Shown piece by piece: positions 41,074-50,543 of a stretch of DNA of 64,000 bases (the stretch's first letter is position 1; each line of letters opens with the position of its first letter). Source of the stretch: Alistipes sp. (GTDB lineage: Bacteria > Bacteroidota > Bacteroidia > Bacteroidales > Rikenellaceae); contig JAHHQO010000002.1 of the NCBI GenBank assembly GCA_020026335.1, positions 157,087-221,086 of the forward strand, written 5' to 3'. The notes beneath the pieces were generated by a model. That model was not told where the DNA came from and did no database searches. It saw only the letters and a list, made by a program, of their open reading frames with translations. The translations under genes and the position numbers were made by a program.

Positions 41074-42621
41074 ATGGATTTGAAAACCATACAGAGAGAA
41101 GCTCACAAGATTGCGGAAATCGTCGACGAGTGGAGCTATCAGCGCACCATTCCCTCGCTCGAGCGCGATTTGGTGCTCGAGAAACTCATGTCGCTCTACG
41201 ACATGGTGCGTTTTTCGGCCAAGCGTGTGGAGACGGACAACAGCAAGAACTACGCCCACAGCTACCCCGACGAGCATACAGAGATTCGTGCCATCACGCC
41301 CTCTGCCGCACAGCACGACACACCGCAGAGCTACTCCGCCCCCATACCTCCCGTCATGCCCTCGGTAGCCGATACCGCGGACGACATTGTGGAGGTGACT
41401 CCCTCTCATGAGGTTCAGCCCTCCGCAGCAATACCCTCGCCTGCCCCCGCGGCTCCGCAGAGCATCGAGACCGGGCAGCCCCACACGGAGATGTCTCACA
41501 CAGAGATGCACGAGGAGCCGGTGCACACAGCATCTGCCCCCGTTGAGCCGATACACATCGAGCCTGTTCACACAGAGCCGGCACCTCAAGTTGTCGCTGA
41601 AGCTCAACCCACTCAAGTACCTGTTACAGAGCACGCAGAAGCACAGCACCTCAAGTCGGAGGAAGAGACGCCCCTCAACCCCGTGGAGCTTCACAAGCAG
41701 AAGCAACGTCTTATCCTGTCGCTCTACGACATGGAAAGTGCTTCGGAGCCTGCGCCTGCCACTCCGGCAACCGACATGTCGGGTTATGACGAGAAGAGTG
41801 ACGACAACTACGAGGACAATGACGAGCCTTTCGAGGTGATTTCGGTAGCATCAGCCATCGAGGAGAGCACCGCGACCGCACAGCCCGAGGAGACAACTCC
41901 TTCGCAGGAGGAAGCCCCTGTCGAGCCTGCACACGTTGAAGCGCCCGTGGCAGAGCCGACACCTGTTGTTGAGCCTGCGCCCACAGCAGAAGCCCCCTCG
42001 CACGAGGAAGTCAAGGAAGAGGAGGCACAACCCCAGCACGACACCCCCGAGCAGGAGGTAGCGGAGACACCCGTTGAAGCTCCCGCAGCTCCCCAGCCCG
42101 AGGTTCAGCCCGCCGAGCCGACCGCCACACAACCCGTGGAGCAGTTCTACGAGGAGAGCGAGGAGGAAGACGAACTTTCCGATGAGGACGCCTTCTCGGT
42201 CATCACGCCCCACAAGGACGAGGAAGACATGCAAGACGAGGAAGACGAGGAGTTGGAGGACGAACACCCCCTCTACCGCACCGAGGAGATACACGAAGGT
42301 GCTGTTTTGGGTGAGGTCATCAATGCCCATGTGCAGACCCTGGGTGACAGCATGCAGGTAGCACGCGACACCGTGTCGGAGGCCATCAGCAATGACCGGA
42401 CCACCGACCTGATGAAGGCCATCGGCATCAACGACAAGTTCCTGATGATTCACGACCTCTTCGGCGGTGACAGTGACGAATACGAACGCGTCATCTCCAC
42501 CCTCAACAAGATGGAGTCGTTGGACGACAGTCTGATTTACATTGCCGAACATTTCAGCTGGAACCCCAATTCCGATGGAGCAAAGCTCCTGGAAGAGTTG
42601 TTAGAGAGAAAATTTTCGTAA
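41074..42621 (+). CDS. Acidic, Pro/Glu-rich hypothetical protein with conserved ends
   Basis: A 515-residue protein. The N-terminal 65 residues are folded-looking and helical (KIAEIVDEWSYQRTIPSLERDLVLEKLMSLYDMVRF). The middle (about 70-410) is low-complexity, rich in Pro, Glu, Ala, Thr and Val, with repeated HTE/PVH/EPA-type units and acidic runs. The C-terminal 110 residues are again well-formed (MKAIGINDKFLMIHDLFGGDSDEYERVISTLNKMESLDDSLIYI). Similar C-terminal domains occur in Bacteroidales hypothetical proteins. There is no signal peptide, so it is cytoplasmic; a disordered tether between two domains is plausible. It lies upstream of rsmI with a 13-nt gap. Confidence 0.75.
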   Translation: MDLKTIQREAHKIAEIVDEWSYQRTIPSLERDLVLEKLMSLYDMVRFSAKRVETDNSKNYAHSYPDEHTEIRAITPSAAQHDTPQSYSAPIPPVMPSVADTADDIVEVTPSHEVQPSAAIPSPAPAAPQSIETGQPHTEMSHTEMHEEPVHTASAPVEPIHIEPVHTEPAPQVVAEAQPTQVPVTEHAEAQHLKSEEETPLNPVELHKQKQRLILSLYDMESASEPAPATPATDMSGYDEKSDDNYEDNDEPFEVISVASAIEESTATAQPEETTPSQEEAPVEPAHVEAPVAEPTPVVEPAPTAEAPSHEEVKEEEAQPQHDTPEQEVAETPVEAPAAPQPEVQPAEPTATQPVEQFYEESEEEDELSDEDAFSVITPHKDEEDMQDEEDEELEDEHPLYRTEEIHEGAVLGEVINAHVQTLGDSMQVARDTVSEAISNDRTTDLMKAIGINDKFLMIHDLFGGDSDEYERVISTLNKMESLDDSLIYIAEHFSWNPNSDGAKLLEELLERKFS

Positions 42622-42634
42622 CCCCATAAATTAA

Positions 42635-43348
42635 ATGTCTAAATTATACATCGTGCCGACCCCCGTCGGCAACCTCGACGACATCACCCTCCGCGCCATC
42701 AAGGTGTTGCAGGAGGTGGATTTCATCCTCGCGGAGGACACACGCACCACATCGTTTCTGCTCAAGCATCTGGGCATAGAGAAACCCCTACGCTCGCACC
42801 ACAAGTTCAACGAGCACGGCACCGTGAAGATGGTCGCCGAGAGTATCGCCGCAGGCAAGGACGCCGCTCTGGTGTCGGATGCCGGTACTCCGGGCATCTC
42901 CGACCCGGGTTTCCTGCTGGTGAGAACCTGTGTCGAGGAGGGCATCGAGGTGCAGACCCTGCCCGGTGCCACAGCACTCATTCCGGCTGTGGTGCAGAGC
43001 GGTTTCCCGTGTGACAGATTCTGCTTCGAGGGTTTCCTGCCCCAAAAGAAGGGACGCATGAAGCAGTTGCAGAGCATGGTCGATGAGGAGCGCACCATGA
43101 TTTTCTACGAATCACCCTACCGCATAGTCAAGTGTCTGGAGCAATTTGCCGAGGTCTTCGGCGAGGAGCGTCAGGTGTCGGTCTCGCGCGAGCTGACCAA
43201 GAAGTTCGAGGAGACCGTGCGCGGCACCATCGCCGAAGTGCTGGAACACTTCCGCGAACACGAGCCTAAAGGAGAATTTGTCATCGTGCTGGCCGGCAAG
43301 CCCAAAGAGCGCAACGGCCGCCACCACGAGGAGAATGACGAAGAGTAA
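42635..43348 (+). CDS. rsmI: 16S rRNA 2'-O-ribose C1402 methyltransferase
   Basis: A 237-residue SAM-dependent enzyme of the tetrapyrrole-methylase fold. The start LYIVPTPVGNLDDITLRAIKVLQEVDFILAEDTR is diagnostic, followed by LVSDAGTPGISDPGFLLV at about 79-96 and the GFLPQKKGRMKQL block. It modifies cytidine 1402 in the ribosome decoding centre. It follows the acidic protein gene by 13 nt. Confidence 0.94.
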   Translation: MSKLYIVPTPVGNLDDITLRAIKVLQEVDFILAEDTRTTSFLLKHLGIEKPLRSHHKFNEHGTVKMVAESIAAGKDAALVSDAGTPGISDPGFLLVRTCVEEGIEVQTLPGATALIPAVVQSGFPCDRFCFEGFLPQKKGRMKQLQSMVDEERTMIFYESPYRIVKCLEQFAEVFGEERQVSVSRELTKKFEETVRGTIAEVLEHFREHEPKGEFVIVLAGKPKERNGRHHEENDEE

Positions 43349-43374
43349 CACCCCCCTACCATACGGATAAAAAA

Positions 43375-44784
43375 ATGGAACAGAAAGATTTGGTTAAGAA
43401 GCCGACAGAAGCTGCCGCCGGCAGCAGATGGCACGAAGAATTAAAAACTTTTCTGCGTGGCCGTTTTAGTCTGGAAGACGACAAGGCTGACCGCGAGGAG
43501 GTCGTACAAGTAATTTCAAAAGGTGTTGAATTCCGAGGTGTGAACCTGTGGGTGCTGATTTTTGCCACCCTCACCGCATCGTTGGGTCTGAATGTCAATT
43601 CGGCAGCCGTGATTATCGGTGCCATGTTGATTTCGCCCATCATGGGTCCTATCATGGGTGTAGGTTTCTCACTGGGTGTCAATGATTTCGAACTACTGAA
43701 GAAGTCGTTGCGCAACCTCTCGCTCATGTTCATCGTGGCCATCACCACCTCGACCCTCTATTTCCTGCTCACCCCCATCTCGTCGGCACAGAGCGAGCTG
43801 CTCGCCCGCACGATGCCCACCACCTACGATGTGCTGATTGCCCTCACGGGTGGTTTGGCTGGTATGGTGGCTCTGACCCGTACCGACAGAAACTCGACCG
43901 TCATTCCGGGTGTGGCCATCGCAACAGCCCTCATTCCCCCCTTGTGTACGGCAGGTTTCGGTATCGCCACGGGACAGCTGAAATTCTTCCTCGGTGCGTT
44001 CTACCTTTTCTTCATCAACTCGGTGTTCATCGCCCTGGCGACCTACATCATCGTGCGATTCCTCAAGTATGAGAAGAAGACCTTTATCGACCCCATTCGT
44101 GAGCGCAACGTGAAGCGTCTGATGATGGTCATCACCCTTTTGACCTTCATTCCCAGTGTTATCGTCGGTATTCACATCGTCAAGGTTTCCATCTTCGAGG
44201 CCATCACGGACAAGTATGTGGCTCAGGTGTTCAACTTCCCCCACACGCGCGTCATCGAGTGCAACAAGACCTTCAACAGCGGCAAGACCCCCTCACAGAT
44301 TGAGCTGGTGCTCATCGGCGAATCGCTCAGCGAGGAGACCATCGAGAACACTCGCGCACAGATGGAGGGCTTCGGTCTGCGCAACACCGAGCTGATTATC
44401 CGTCAGGCCAGCACCGCCGACAAGATTGATTTCAAGTCGTTGCAGGACAGCTACGTGGAGCTGATTGACGAGAAGAACAACAAAATCAAGGAGATGACTT
44501 CGCTCTTGAAGCGTTACAAGGTCACCAATGTGGAGGTGAACGACATCTCACGCGAGGTGGGTGCCATCACCAACAACATCAAGTCCATTTCGCTGATGAA
44601 GGGTATCACCTTCGATGTGAAGGGTAACCCCGGCGACACGACTCTGGTCTGTGTGGTGATGCCCGTCAAAGGTTCTGCCAACAGCGAAATCGACCGCGAG
44701 ACCCTCATCCGCTGGTTGAGAGCACGCACCAAGGTGGACAATGTGAAGCTCTTTGTGGAGGGCAATCCCGAATCGACAAAATAA
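43375..44784 (+). CDS. DUF389 (TIGR00341-type) membrane protein
   Basis: A 469-residue inner-membrane protein. After an N-terminal soluble region, about six hydrophobic helices span residues about 55-270 (NLWVLIFATLTASLGLNVNSAAVIIGAMLISPIMGPIMGVG is the DUF389 signature). A cytoplasmic C-terminal domain with a coiled-coil-like stretch (QDSYVELIDEKNNKIKEMTSLL) follows. The function of DUF389 proteins is unknown. It lies between rsmI (26-nt gap) and a glycosyltransferase gene. Confidence 0.85.
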   Translation: MEQKDLVKKPTEAAAGSRWHEELKTFLRGRFSLEDDKADREEVVQVISKGVEFRGVNLWVLIFATLTASLGLNVNSAAVIIGAMLISPIMGPIMGVGFSLGVNDFELLKKSLRNLSLMFIVAITTSTLYFLLTPISSAQSELLARTMPTTYDVLIALTGGLAGMVALTRTDRNSTVIPGVAIATALIPPLCTAGFGIATGQLKFFLGAFYLFFINSVFIALATYIIVRFLKYEKKTFIDPIRERNVKRLMMVITLLTFIPSVIVGIHIVKVSIFEAITDKYVAQVFNFPHTRVIECNKTFNSGKTPSQIELVLIGESLSEETIENTRAQMEGFGLRNTELIIRQASTADKIDFKSLQDSYVELIDEKNNKIKEMTSLLKRYKVTNVEVNDISREVGAITNNIKSISLMKGITFDVKGNPGDTTLVCVVMPVKGSANSEIDRETLIRWLRARTKVDNVKLFVEGNPESTK

Positions 44785-44819
44785 AGCATCGGCAGTGATT
44801 GCCGAAGAGAGAAACTTAC

Positions 44820-45839
44820 ATGAGTAAATCTATCACCAAAATAGTCATTTTGAACTGGAACGGCGCAGCCCATCTGCGCCGTTTCCTGCCCGATGTGCTC
44901 TCCTCGTCACCCTCCGATGTGGAGGTCATCGTTGCCGACAACGGCTCGACCGACTCCTCCATAGAAGTGTTGCGCCGGGAGTTCCCATCGGTCACCCTCT
45001 TGCAGATGGACCGCAACTACGGTTTTGCATCGGGCTACAACCGCGCACTGCAACAAATCGAGGCCGACTACTACATTCTGCTCAACTCCGATGTCGAGAC
45101 TCCGAAAGGCTGGGTCGAACCTCTCGTCCGCTGTCTGGACGAGAATCCCGATGTGGCAGCCGTCTCGCCCAAGCTCAACGCTCTGGCCGAGCGCGACAAA
45201 TTCGAGTACGCAGGGGCTTCGGGCGGCTACATGGATTTCTTCGGCTATCCCTTCTGTCGCGGTCGCATTCTCCGCACCACGGAGCACGACCGGGGGCAGT
45301 ACGATGACGAAAGAGATGTCTTTTGGGTGTCGGGTGCGGCGTTCGCCTGCCGTGCGGAGGTGTTCCATGCACTGGGCGGGTTCGATGATGACTTCTTCGC
45401 CCACATGGAGGAGATAGACCTCTGCTGGCGTATGCAGCTGGCGGGCTACCGCATCAGAATCGTACCCCAAAGTCATGTGTGGCATTTGGGTGGCGGCACG
45501 CTCACGGTAGACTCCCCATCAAAGATTTTCTTCAACCACCGCAACAATCTAGCCATGCTCTACAAGTGTGCATCATCGTGGCAGAGGGTCGTGGTCACCG
45601 TCATACGTCCGCCCCTCGATCTGCTCGCCGCCCTCTCCTACCTCATGCAGGGGCGTGCCGACAACTTCCGCGCCGTGTTCCGCGCCTGGAAAGATTTTAT
45701 CGCGTGGCACCCCCGACTCTCGCGCCAACGCCGCGAAATCAGAGCCGCACGCAAGACTGACGGACAGCAGCACATCTACAAAGGTTCGTTGCTGTTGCGC
45801 TATGTGTTGGGCAAACGCGAATTTGGTGACATGATGTAA
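44820..45839 (+). CDS. Family 2 glycosyltransferase
   Basis: A 339-residue protein from the ATG at 44820; a TTG start at 44799 is less likely. GT-A fold features are KIVILNWNGAAHLRRFLPDVL at the N-terminus, the nucleotide-binding VIVADNGSTDSS at about 33-44, and LLNSDVETPKGWVEPLV with the metal-binding DxE at about 86-88. FWVSGAAFACRAEVFHALGGFDDDFFAHMEEIDLCWRMQLAGYRI is the acceptor-side block shared with rhamnosyltransferase-type enzymes. It probably builds surface glycans. The C-terminus is basic and may contact the membrane. Confidence 0.87.
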   Translation: MSKSITKIVILNWNGAAHLRRFLPDVLSSSPSDVEVIVADNGSTDSSIEVLRREFPSVTLLQMDRNYGFASGYNRALQQIEADYYILLNSDVETPKGWVEPLVRCLDENPDVAAVSPKLNALAERDKFEYAGASGGYMDFFGYPFCRGRILRTTEHDRGQYDDERDVFWVSGAAFACRAEVFHALGGFDDDFFAHMEEIDLCWRMQLAGYRIRIVPQSHVWHLGGGTLTVDSPSKIFFNHRNNLAMLYKCASSWQRVVVTVIRPPLDLLAALSYLMQGRADNFRAVFRAWKDFIAWHPRLSRQRREIRAARKTDGQQHIYKGSLLLRYVLGKREFGDMM

Positions 45840-45860
45840 CACCACTCATACCCCACAAAA

Positions 45861-45897
45861 CACCCCTGCCGAGGATTTCGGCAGGGGTGTTTTTTTG
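45861..45897 (+). terminator. Terminator of the glycosyltransferase operon
   Basis: CACCCCTGCCGA pairs with TCGGCAGGGGTG around GGATT-like loop bases, then seven T. Confidence 0.88.
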
Positions 45898-45909
45898 TAT
45901 TAAGCCAAC

Positions 45910-45946
45910 AAAAAAAGGAGGAGAACCTTTTCGGTTTTCCTCCTTC
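45910..45946 (-). terminator. Terminator of the nucleotidyltransferase gene
   Basis: AAGGAGGA and TCCTCCTT flank an inner dyad (GAACC/GGTT); on the minus strand seven T follow. It is convergent with the previous terminator. Confidence 0.7.
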
Positions 45947-46019
45947 GTATTTTACAAGAGCGGGCTGAACTTCCGCTTAAATTTGCCAAAATTCGCCCCC
46001 TCCCCTTCTCATCGGGAAA

Positions 46020-46931
46020 TTACTCCCAGAGCTTCTCGGGATAGCGACCCTCGGCAATCATGTCGCGGATAGCCTGCATCAGCGCGGGTTTATCCTCCTT
46101 GTAGGTGACACCGTGCCACTGTGCTGCGGAACGCAACACGCGGAGCGATACAGTACCGTCATTGATGACCTTATTGACCATGGTGGGGATATAGAACTCA
46201 GCCTTGAGGTTATCGCGGTTGGCCTTCTGCCACTCTACGAAATAGTCATACGAGTAGTCGAAGTAGTCGGGAGTGAAACCAAAGAGGTTCATCGACACGG
46301 GAGTATCCTCTGCCAACTCCTCATCGGCACCGCCATCGTGGAAGACAATCTTGCCGTTGGGCATACGCTCAATCTGTGTACGCTCGACCATAGAGACCAA
46401 ATCGCCCTTCTCATCGACACCACACACACCGCGCGATACGGTACCGTTGCTCGACAGGGTCTTGTTCAGGTCGTAAGCGACCATGCAGTAGCGGTTGCGG
46501 CTCTCGCCCAGCTCCGACAGGTACTTACCGATGGTGGCATAGGCCTCCATACCGTAGAAGTCGTCGGCATTGATGACTGCAAAAGGCTCTTTCACAACAT
46601 CACGACCCATCATCACGGCGTGGTTGGTACCCCACGGCTTCTGACGACCTTCGGGAACCGAAAGACCCTCGGGCAACGACTCCAGCTCCTGGAATACGAA
46701 CTCAACGGCAATCTTGCCGCCATAACGCTCGGCATTGAACACCTCCTGGAACTCCTTGGCGAAAGAGTGACGAATGACAAATACTACCTTACCGAAACCG
46801 GCACGAATAGCATCGTAAATCGAGTAATCGAGAATAGCCTCGTTGTTAGGACCGACACCGTCCATCTGCTTCAACGAACCGTAACGCGAACCCATACCGG
46901 CTGCGAGAATTAATAAAGTAGGCTTTACCAT
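46020..46931 (-). CDS. Sugar-phosphate nucleotidyltransferase family protein
   Basis: A 303-residue protein with the nucleotidyltransferase N-terminus LLILAAGMGSRYGSLKQMDGVGPN at about 6-29, DYSIYDAIRAGFGKVVFVIRH, PWGTNHAVMMG and INADDFYGMEAY (metal-binding Asp pair at about 123-124). Enzymes of this type transfer NMP to sugar phosphates; the exact nucleotide and sugar are not clear. It is common in Bacteroidetes as a stand-alone gene. The protein is cytoplasmic and monocistronic. Confidence 0.82.
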   Translation of the reverse strand: MVKPTLLILAAGMGSRYGSLKQMDGVGPNNEAILDYSIYDAIRAGFGKVVFVIRHSFAKEFQEVFNAERYGGKIAVEFVFQELESLPEGLSVPEGRQKPWGTNHAVMMGRDVVKEPFAVINADDFYGMEAYATIGKYLSELGESRNRYCMVAYDLNKTLSSNGTVSRGVCGVDEKGDLVSMVERTQIERMPNGKIVFHDGGADEELAEDTPVSMNLFGFTPDYFDYSYDYFVEWQKANRDNLKAEFYIPTMVNKVINDGTVSLRVLRSAAQWHGVTYKEDKPALMQAIRDMIAEGRYPEKLWE

Positions 46932-46973
46932 AATTTTTTTCTGTTTTTTGACGTTTAGAATTCAAACTAACGG

Positions 46974-46981
46974 CAAATATA
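46974..46981 (-). promoter_or_regulatory. -7 box of the nucleotidyltransferase gene
   Basis: The minus strand reads TATATTTG, 43 nt before the start codon. Confidence 0.45.
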
Positions 46982-47096
46982 GGACAAACACGGGGGATAA
47001 ACAAGCACAAGGTAGTGAAATAGAACAATAATCACTACTTTCAGTGAACAAAGCCGACAAGTGACGATTTTTTACGGTCGTAAGACAAAAAAACAC

Positions 47097-47104
47097 TATC
47101 TTTG
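47097..47104 (+). promoter_or_regulatory. -7 box of the LytM-dxr-rseP operon
   Basis: TATCTTTG, 80 nt before the start at 47184, with a T-rich -33 candidate (TTTTTTAC) about 20 bp upstream. Confidence 0.5.
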
Positions 47105-47183
47105 CAAGTGGTGAATTTTGCACCTATATTAAAATTGGGACACGCCCTCGCGGCACGTCCCCACAAATCAAAGCACGACCATT

Positions 47184-48053
47184 ATGGGATGGAAAGAAAA
47201 TATTTCTAACGGCTGGCAAAACCTTTTCCGCAAACGCCGTTTCAACATGACCAACGCCACCGACGATACCGAGGAGTGGCACATTCACATCTCGCCCGCC
47301 AGCATCTTCGCCGGCTTCACGGGATTTCTCCTTTTGCTGTTCATCATCGTTCTCTCACTGGTGGCCTACACTCCCGTCATGGAGTTCCTGCCCGGCTACC
47401 GCACCGAGGCCGACCGCGCACGCGACAATCTGGCACACAGCATCATCCGATTGGACTCCATCGAACGCGTGATGAAGGACATGATGACCTACAACGAGAA
47501 CATCAGTCTGATTATGGAGGGCAAAAGTCCCGTGGCACGCACCCTCGAATCGTCGGACAACGAGCGCAAGAGCAAGGTGGCAGTACTCCCCTCACCCGAA
47601 GATTCGTTGTTGCGCAGTCAGATGGAGGGTGACGGCATCTATTCGCTCTCCTCGCGTCCCAATCCTGCCGACAAGCTCCGCAAGTCGCTGGAGCTGCTGC
47701 CGCCCGTGGAGGGTATCATCACCGACCGTTTCGACATCAAGGCAGGCCGCTTCTCGATGAAGATGGCCACCACCGAGGCCGACCGCGTGACCGCCATAGC
47801 GCAGGGTACGGTCATTCTCAGCCTGTGGAGTCCCCAAACCGGACACATCATCGAGATACAACACTCCAACAACACCCTGTCGGTCTACAAAAACCTCTCG
47901 CAATCGCTTGTCGAGAAGGGACAGCTGCTCAAAGCCGGCGACCTGATAGGATACAGTGCCGATCATAAGGATGCGGAGCACAAACAACTCTTCGAATTTG
48001 AACTCTGGAACAACGGCAAACCTGTTGACCCGGAGGCGTATATCATCTTCTAA
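47184..48053 (+). CDS. LytM/M23-like protein lacking the catalytic histidines
   Basis: A 289-residue protein with a cytoplasmic N-terminus, one membrane helix (FAGFTGFLLLLFIIVLSLVAY at about 39-59), a helical linker, and a C-terminal fold matching M23 peptidases. The core strands are recognisable (VTAIAQGTVILSLWSPQTGHIIEIQHSNNTLSVYKNLSQSLVEKGQLLKAGDLIGY). The metal site is not: the usual HxxxD is replaced around GRFSMKMA and the final HxH by LFEFELW. It is probably a non-enzymatic LytM regulator, as EnvC and NlpD are in other phyla. It is adjacent to dxr with no gap. Confidence 0.78.
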   Translation: MGWKENISNGWQNLFRKRRFNMTNATDDTEEWHIHISPASIFAGFTGFLLLLFIIVLSLVAYTPVMEFLPGYRTEADRARDNLAHSIIRLDSIERVMKDMMTYNENISLIMEGKSPVARTLESSDNERKSKVAVLPSPEDSLLRSQMEGDGIYSLSSRPNPADKLRKSLELLPPVEGIITDRFDIKAGRFSMKMATTEADRVTAIAQGTVILSLWSPQTGHIIEIQHSNNTLSVYKNLSQSLVEKGQLLKAGDLIGYSADHKDAEHKQLFEFELWNNGKPVDPEAYIIF

Positions 48054-49205
48054 ATGAAACAACAACTTGCAGTACTGGGTTCAACCGGGTCCATCGGCGT
48101 ACAGACACTCGACATTGTACGCGAAAATCCCGATTTATTCGAAATAACGACGCTCACCGCCCATCGCAATTGGGAACAGCTGGCCGCGCAGGCTCGCGAA
48201 TTTAATGTCGATACGGTCGTCATCGCCGACAAGAATTATTACACCGCCCTTTCCGAAGCGCTCTCCGACACCGACACCAAGGTCTATGCCGGCGAGGAGG
48301 CTGTGGCTCAGGTGGCCGAGGCGGGAAATATAGATGTGGTCATCAATGCCCTGGTAGGTTATGCAGGTCTTGCACCCACGGTAGCCACCATTCGCAAGGG
48401 TAAGAAGCTCGCCCTGGCCAACAAGGAGTCACTCGTCGTAGGTGGCGAGGTGGTCATGCGTATGGCCGAGGAGTACAAAGCCCCCATTCTGCCCATTGAC
48501 TCGGAGCACTCCGCCATCTTCCAGTGTCTGGTAGGTGAGCAGTCGCCCGTGCGCCGTCTGATTATCACATGCAGTGGCGGTTCGTTCCGCGACCTGAAGC
48601 GCGAGGAGCTGGCAAATGTCACCGTGGAGCAGGCACTCAAGCACCCCCAGTGGCACATGGGTGCGAAAATCACCATCGACTCCTCGACCCTCGTCAATAA
48701 GGGTTTCGAGGTCATCGAGGCACACTGGCTCTTCGGCACACCTGCCGACAAGATTTCGGTAGTCATTCACCCTCAGTCGATTATCCACTCCATGGTGGAG
48801 TTCGAGGACGGTGCCATCAAGGCGCAGCTCGGCACTCCCGATATGCGTATGCCCATCAGCTACGCGCTGATGTTCCCCCACCGTGCCGTGCGCGAGAGTG
48901 AGCGTTTCGACTTCTTCCGGCACCCCCAGCTCACCTTCTCGGAGGTAGACAAGCTCAAATACCCGGCACTCGACATCGCCTACGACTGTCTCAGAAAGGG
49001 CGGTACGGCTGCCTGCACCATGAACGGCTCGAACGAGGTGGCTGTGGCTGCCTTCCTCAACCGCAAGTGCAGTTGGTTGGACATTGTCAAGACCATCGAA
49101 TATGCACTCGACAAGGCCGACTTCACCCTCAACCCGTCACTCGACGATTTGAAAGCCGCCAACGAGGAGTCTCGCCGACTGGCTCGTGAATTTTTAGCAC
49201 TGTAA
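48054..49205 (+). CDS. dxr: 1-deoxy-D-xylulose 5-phosphate reductoisomerase
   Basis: A 383-residue enzyme of the non-mevalonate isoprenoid pathway, making methylerythritol phosphate with NADPH. Motifs are LGSTGSIGVQTLDIV at about 8-22, ALANKESLVVGGEVV at about 121-135, the substrate/metal site PIDSEHSAIFQCL at about 146-158, and SSTLVNKGFEVIEAHWLF. Length is standard. It begins the base after the LytM-like gene stops and is followed by rseP after 16 nt. Confidence 0.96.
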   Translation: MKQQLAVLGSTGSIGVQTLDIVRENPDLFEITTLTAHRNWEQLAAQAREFNVDTVVIADKNYYTALSEALSDTDTKVYAGEEAVAQVAEAGNIDVVINALVGYAGLAPTVATIRKGKKLALANKESLVVGGEVVMRMAEEYKAPILPIDSEHSAIFQCLVGEQSPVRRLIITCSGGSFRDLKREELANVTVEQALKHPQWHMGAKITIDSSTLVNKGFEVIEAHWLFGTPADKISVVIHPQSIIHSMVEFEDGAIKAQLGTPDMRMPISYALMFPHRAVRESERFDFFRHPQLTFSEVDKLKYPALDIAYDCLRKGGTAACTMNGSNEVAVAAFLNRKCSWLDIVKTIEYALDKADFTLNPSLDDLKAANEESRRLAREFLAL

Positions 49206-49221
49206 CACCCCAATGTAAGAA

Positions 49222-50538
49222 ATGGAAATTATCATCAAAATACTTCAATTTTTCCTCAGTTTTACCATTCTTGTAGGTATCCACGAGTTCGGACACTTCA
49301 TCGTGGCACGCCTTTTCGGCATACGTGTCGATAAGTTCTACATCTTCTTCGACCCGTGGTTCTCGCTCTTTAAGTTCAAGAAGGGCGACACCGAATACGG
49401 TATCGGCTGGCTGCCCATGGGTGGCTACTGCAAAATCGCAGGCATGGTCGACGAGTCGATGGACACCGAACAGCTCAAGCAGGAACCCCAGTCGTGGGAG
49501 TATCGTTCGAAACCCGCATGGCAGCGTTTTCTGGTGCTGATTGCCGGCGTGGTGATGAATGTCATTCTGGCGATGGGCATCTACACGGGCATCTGCTACA
49601 CGTGGGGCGAGACTTACTGCTCGAACGACCAGGTGAAGTGGGGCTACACCTTCAACGAGTCGGCACACCGTCTCGGTTTTGAGGACGGCGACCGCTTCGT
49701 GAGCATCGACGGCGAGCGTCCCGATGACATCATGGAGATTGTCAATGCGCTGGTCATCACCGAGAAGGGTCGCGAGGTCGTCGTTCTTCGCAAGGGCGAG
49801 AATGTCCCCCTCCACCTCTCACTCGAGGAGCTGATTGCCATGCGTCAGGAGCGCGGCTACGAGAACTTCATGATGGTGCGCATGCCCCTCATCGTGGACA
49901 GCACCACTCTTGCAACGGCCAACGCCCTGCAACGCGGTGACCAAATCATGGGTGTCGATTCGCTGAAAGATTGCGACCTGTCCGCCTTCATCGACTATGT
50001 GAAACAGCACAAAGGCACAGAGATAGCCCTCGATGTGAAGCGCGCCGATGAGAGCCGCGAGCAGCTCGTCCTCCCCGTCAATGAGGAGGGTCGTCTGGGT
50101 GTAATCTTCAGCAACCCCTTCACCTTCAGTGTCAAGGAGTACACCTTCTGGGAGTCGATTCCGGCAGGTATCCGCAAAACGGGCAACGTGCTGTCGTCCT
50201 ACTGGGACCAGCTGAAGCTCATCGTACAGCCCAAGACCGAACTCTACAAGGAAGTGGGCGGCTTCATCGCCATCGCCAACATCTTCCCCAAAACATGGGA
50301 TTGGCACGTGTTCTGGTCAATGACAGCCTTCCTGTCGATTATTCTTGCCGTGATGAACCTCCTGCCCATTCCCGGACTCGACGGCGGTCACGCCCTCTTT
50401 ACGCTGTGGGAGATGATTACGGGACGCAAGCCCAGCGACAAGTTCATGGAGTTGGCGCAGTATGTGGGTCTTATCATCATACTCATGCTGTTAGTGCTCG
50501 CCAACGGTAACGACATTTACAGATTTATCATTCAATAA
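49222..50538 (+). CDS. rseP: Site-2 intramembrane zinc metalloprotease RseP
   Basis: A 438-residue inner-membrane protease. The zinc motif HEFGH is at residues 14-18 region (LVGIHEFGHFIVARLFGIRV), and the third ligand lies in LLPIPGLDGGH near 380-390. PMGGYCKIAGM is typical. One or two PDZ-like segments lie in the periplasmic middle part (RLGFEDGDRFVSIDGERP; ALQRGDQIMGVDSL). It cleaves membrane-bound anti-sigma factors or signal peptides. It is the third gene of the operon. Confidence 0.93.
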   Translation: MEIIIKILQFFLSFTILVGIHEFGHFIVARLFGIRVDKFYIFFDPWFSLFKFKKGDTEYGIGWLPMGGYCKIAGMVDESMDTEQLKQEPQSWEYRSKPAWQRFLVLIAGVVMNVILAMGIYTGICYTWGETYCSNDQVKWGYTFNESAHRLGFEDGDRFVSIDGERPDDIMEIVNALVITEKGREVVVLRKGENVPLHLSLEELIAMRQERGYENFMMVRMPLIVDSTTLATANALQRGDQIMGVDSLKDCDLSAFIDYVKQHKGTEIALDVKRADESREQLVLPVNEEGRLGVIFSNPFTFSVKEYTFWESIPAGIRKTGNVLSSYWDQLKLIVQPKTELYKEVGGFIAIANIFPKTWDWHVFWSMTAFLSIILAVMNLLPIPGLDGGHALFTLWEMITGRKPSDKFMELAQYVGLIIILMLLVLANGNDIYRFIIQ

Positions 50539-50543
50539 TTCCC

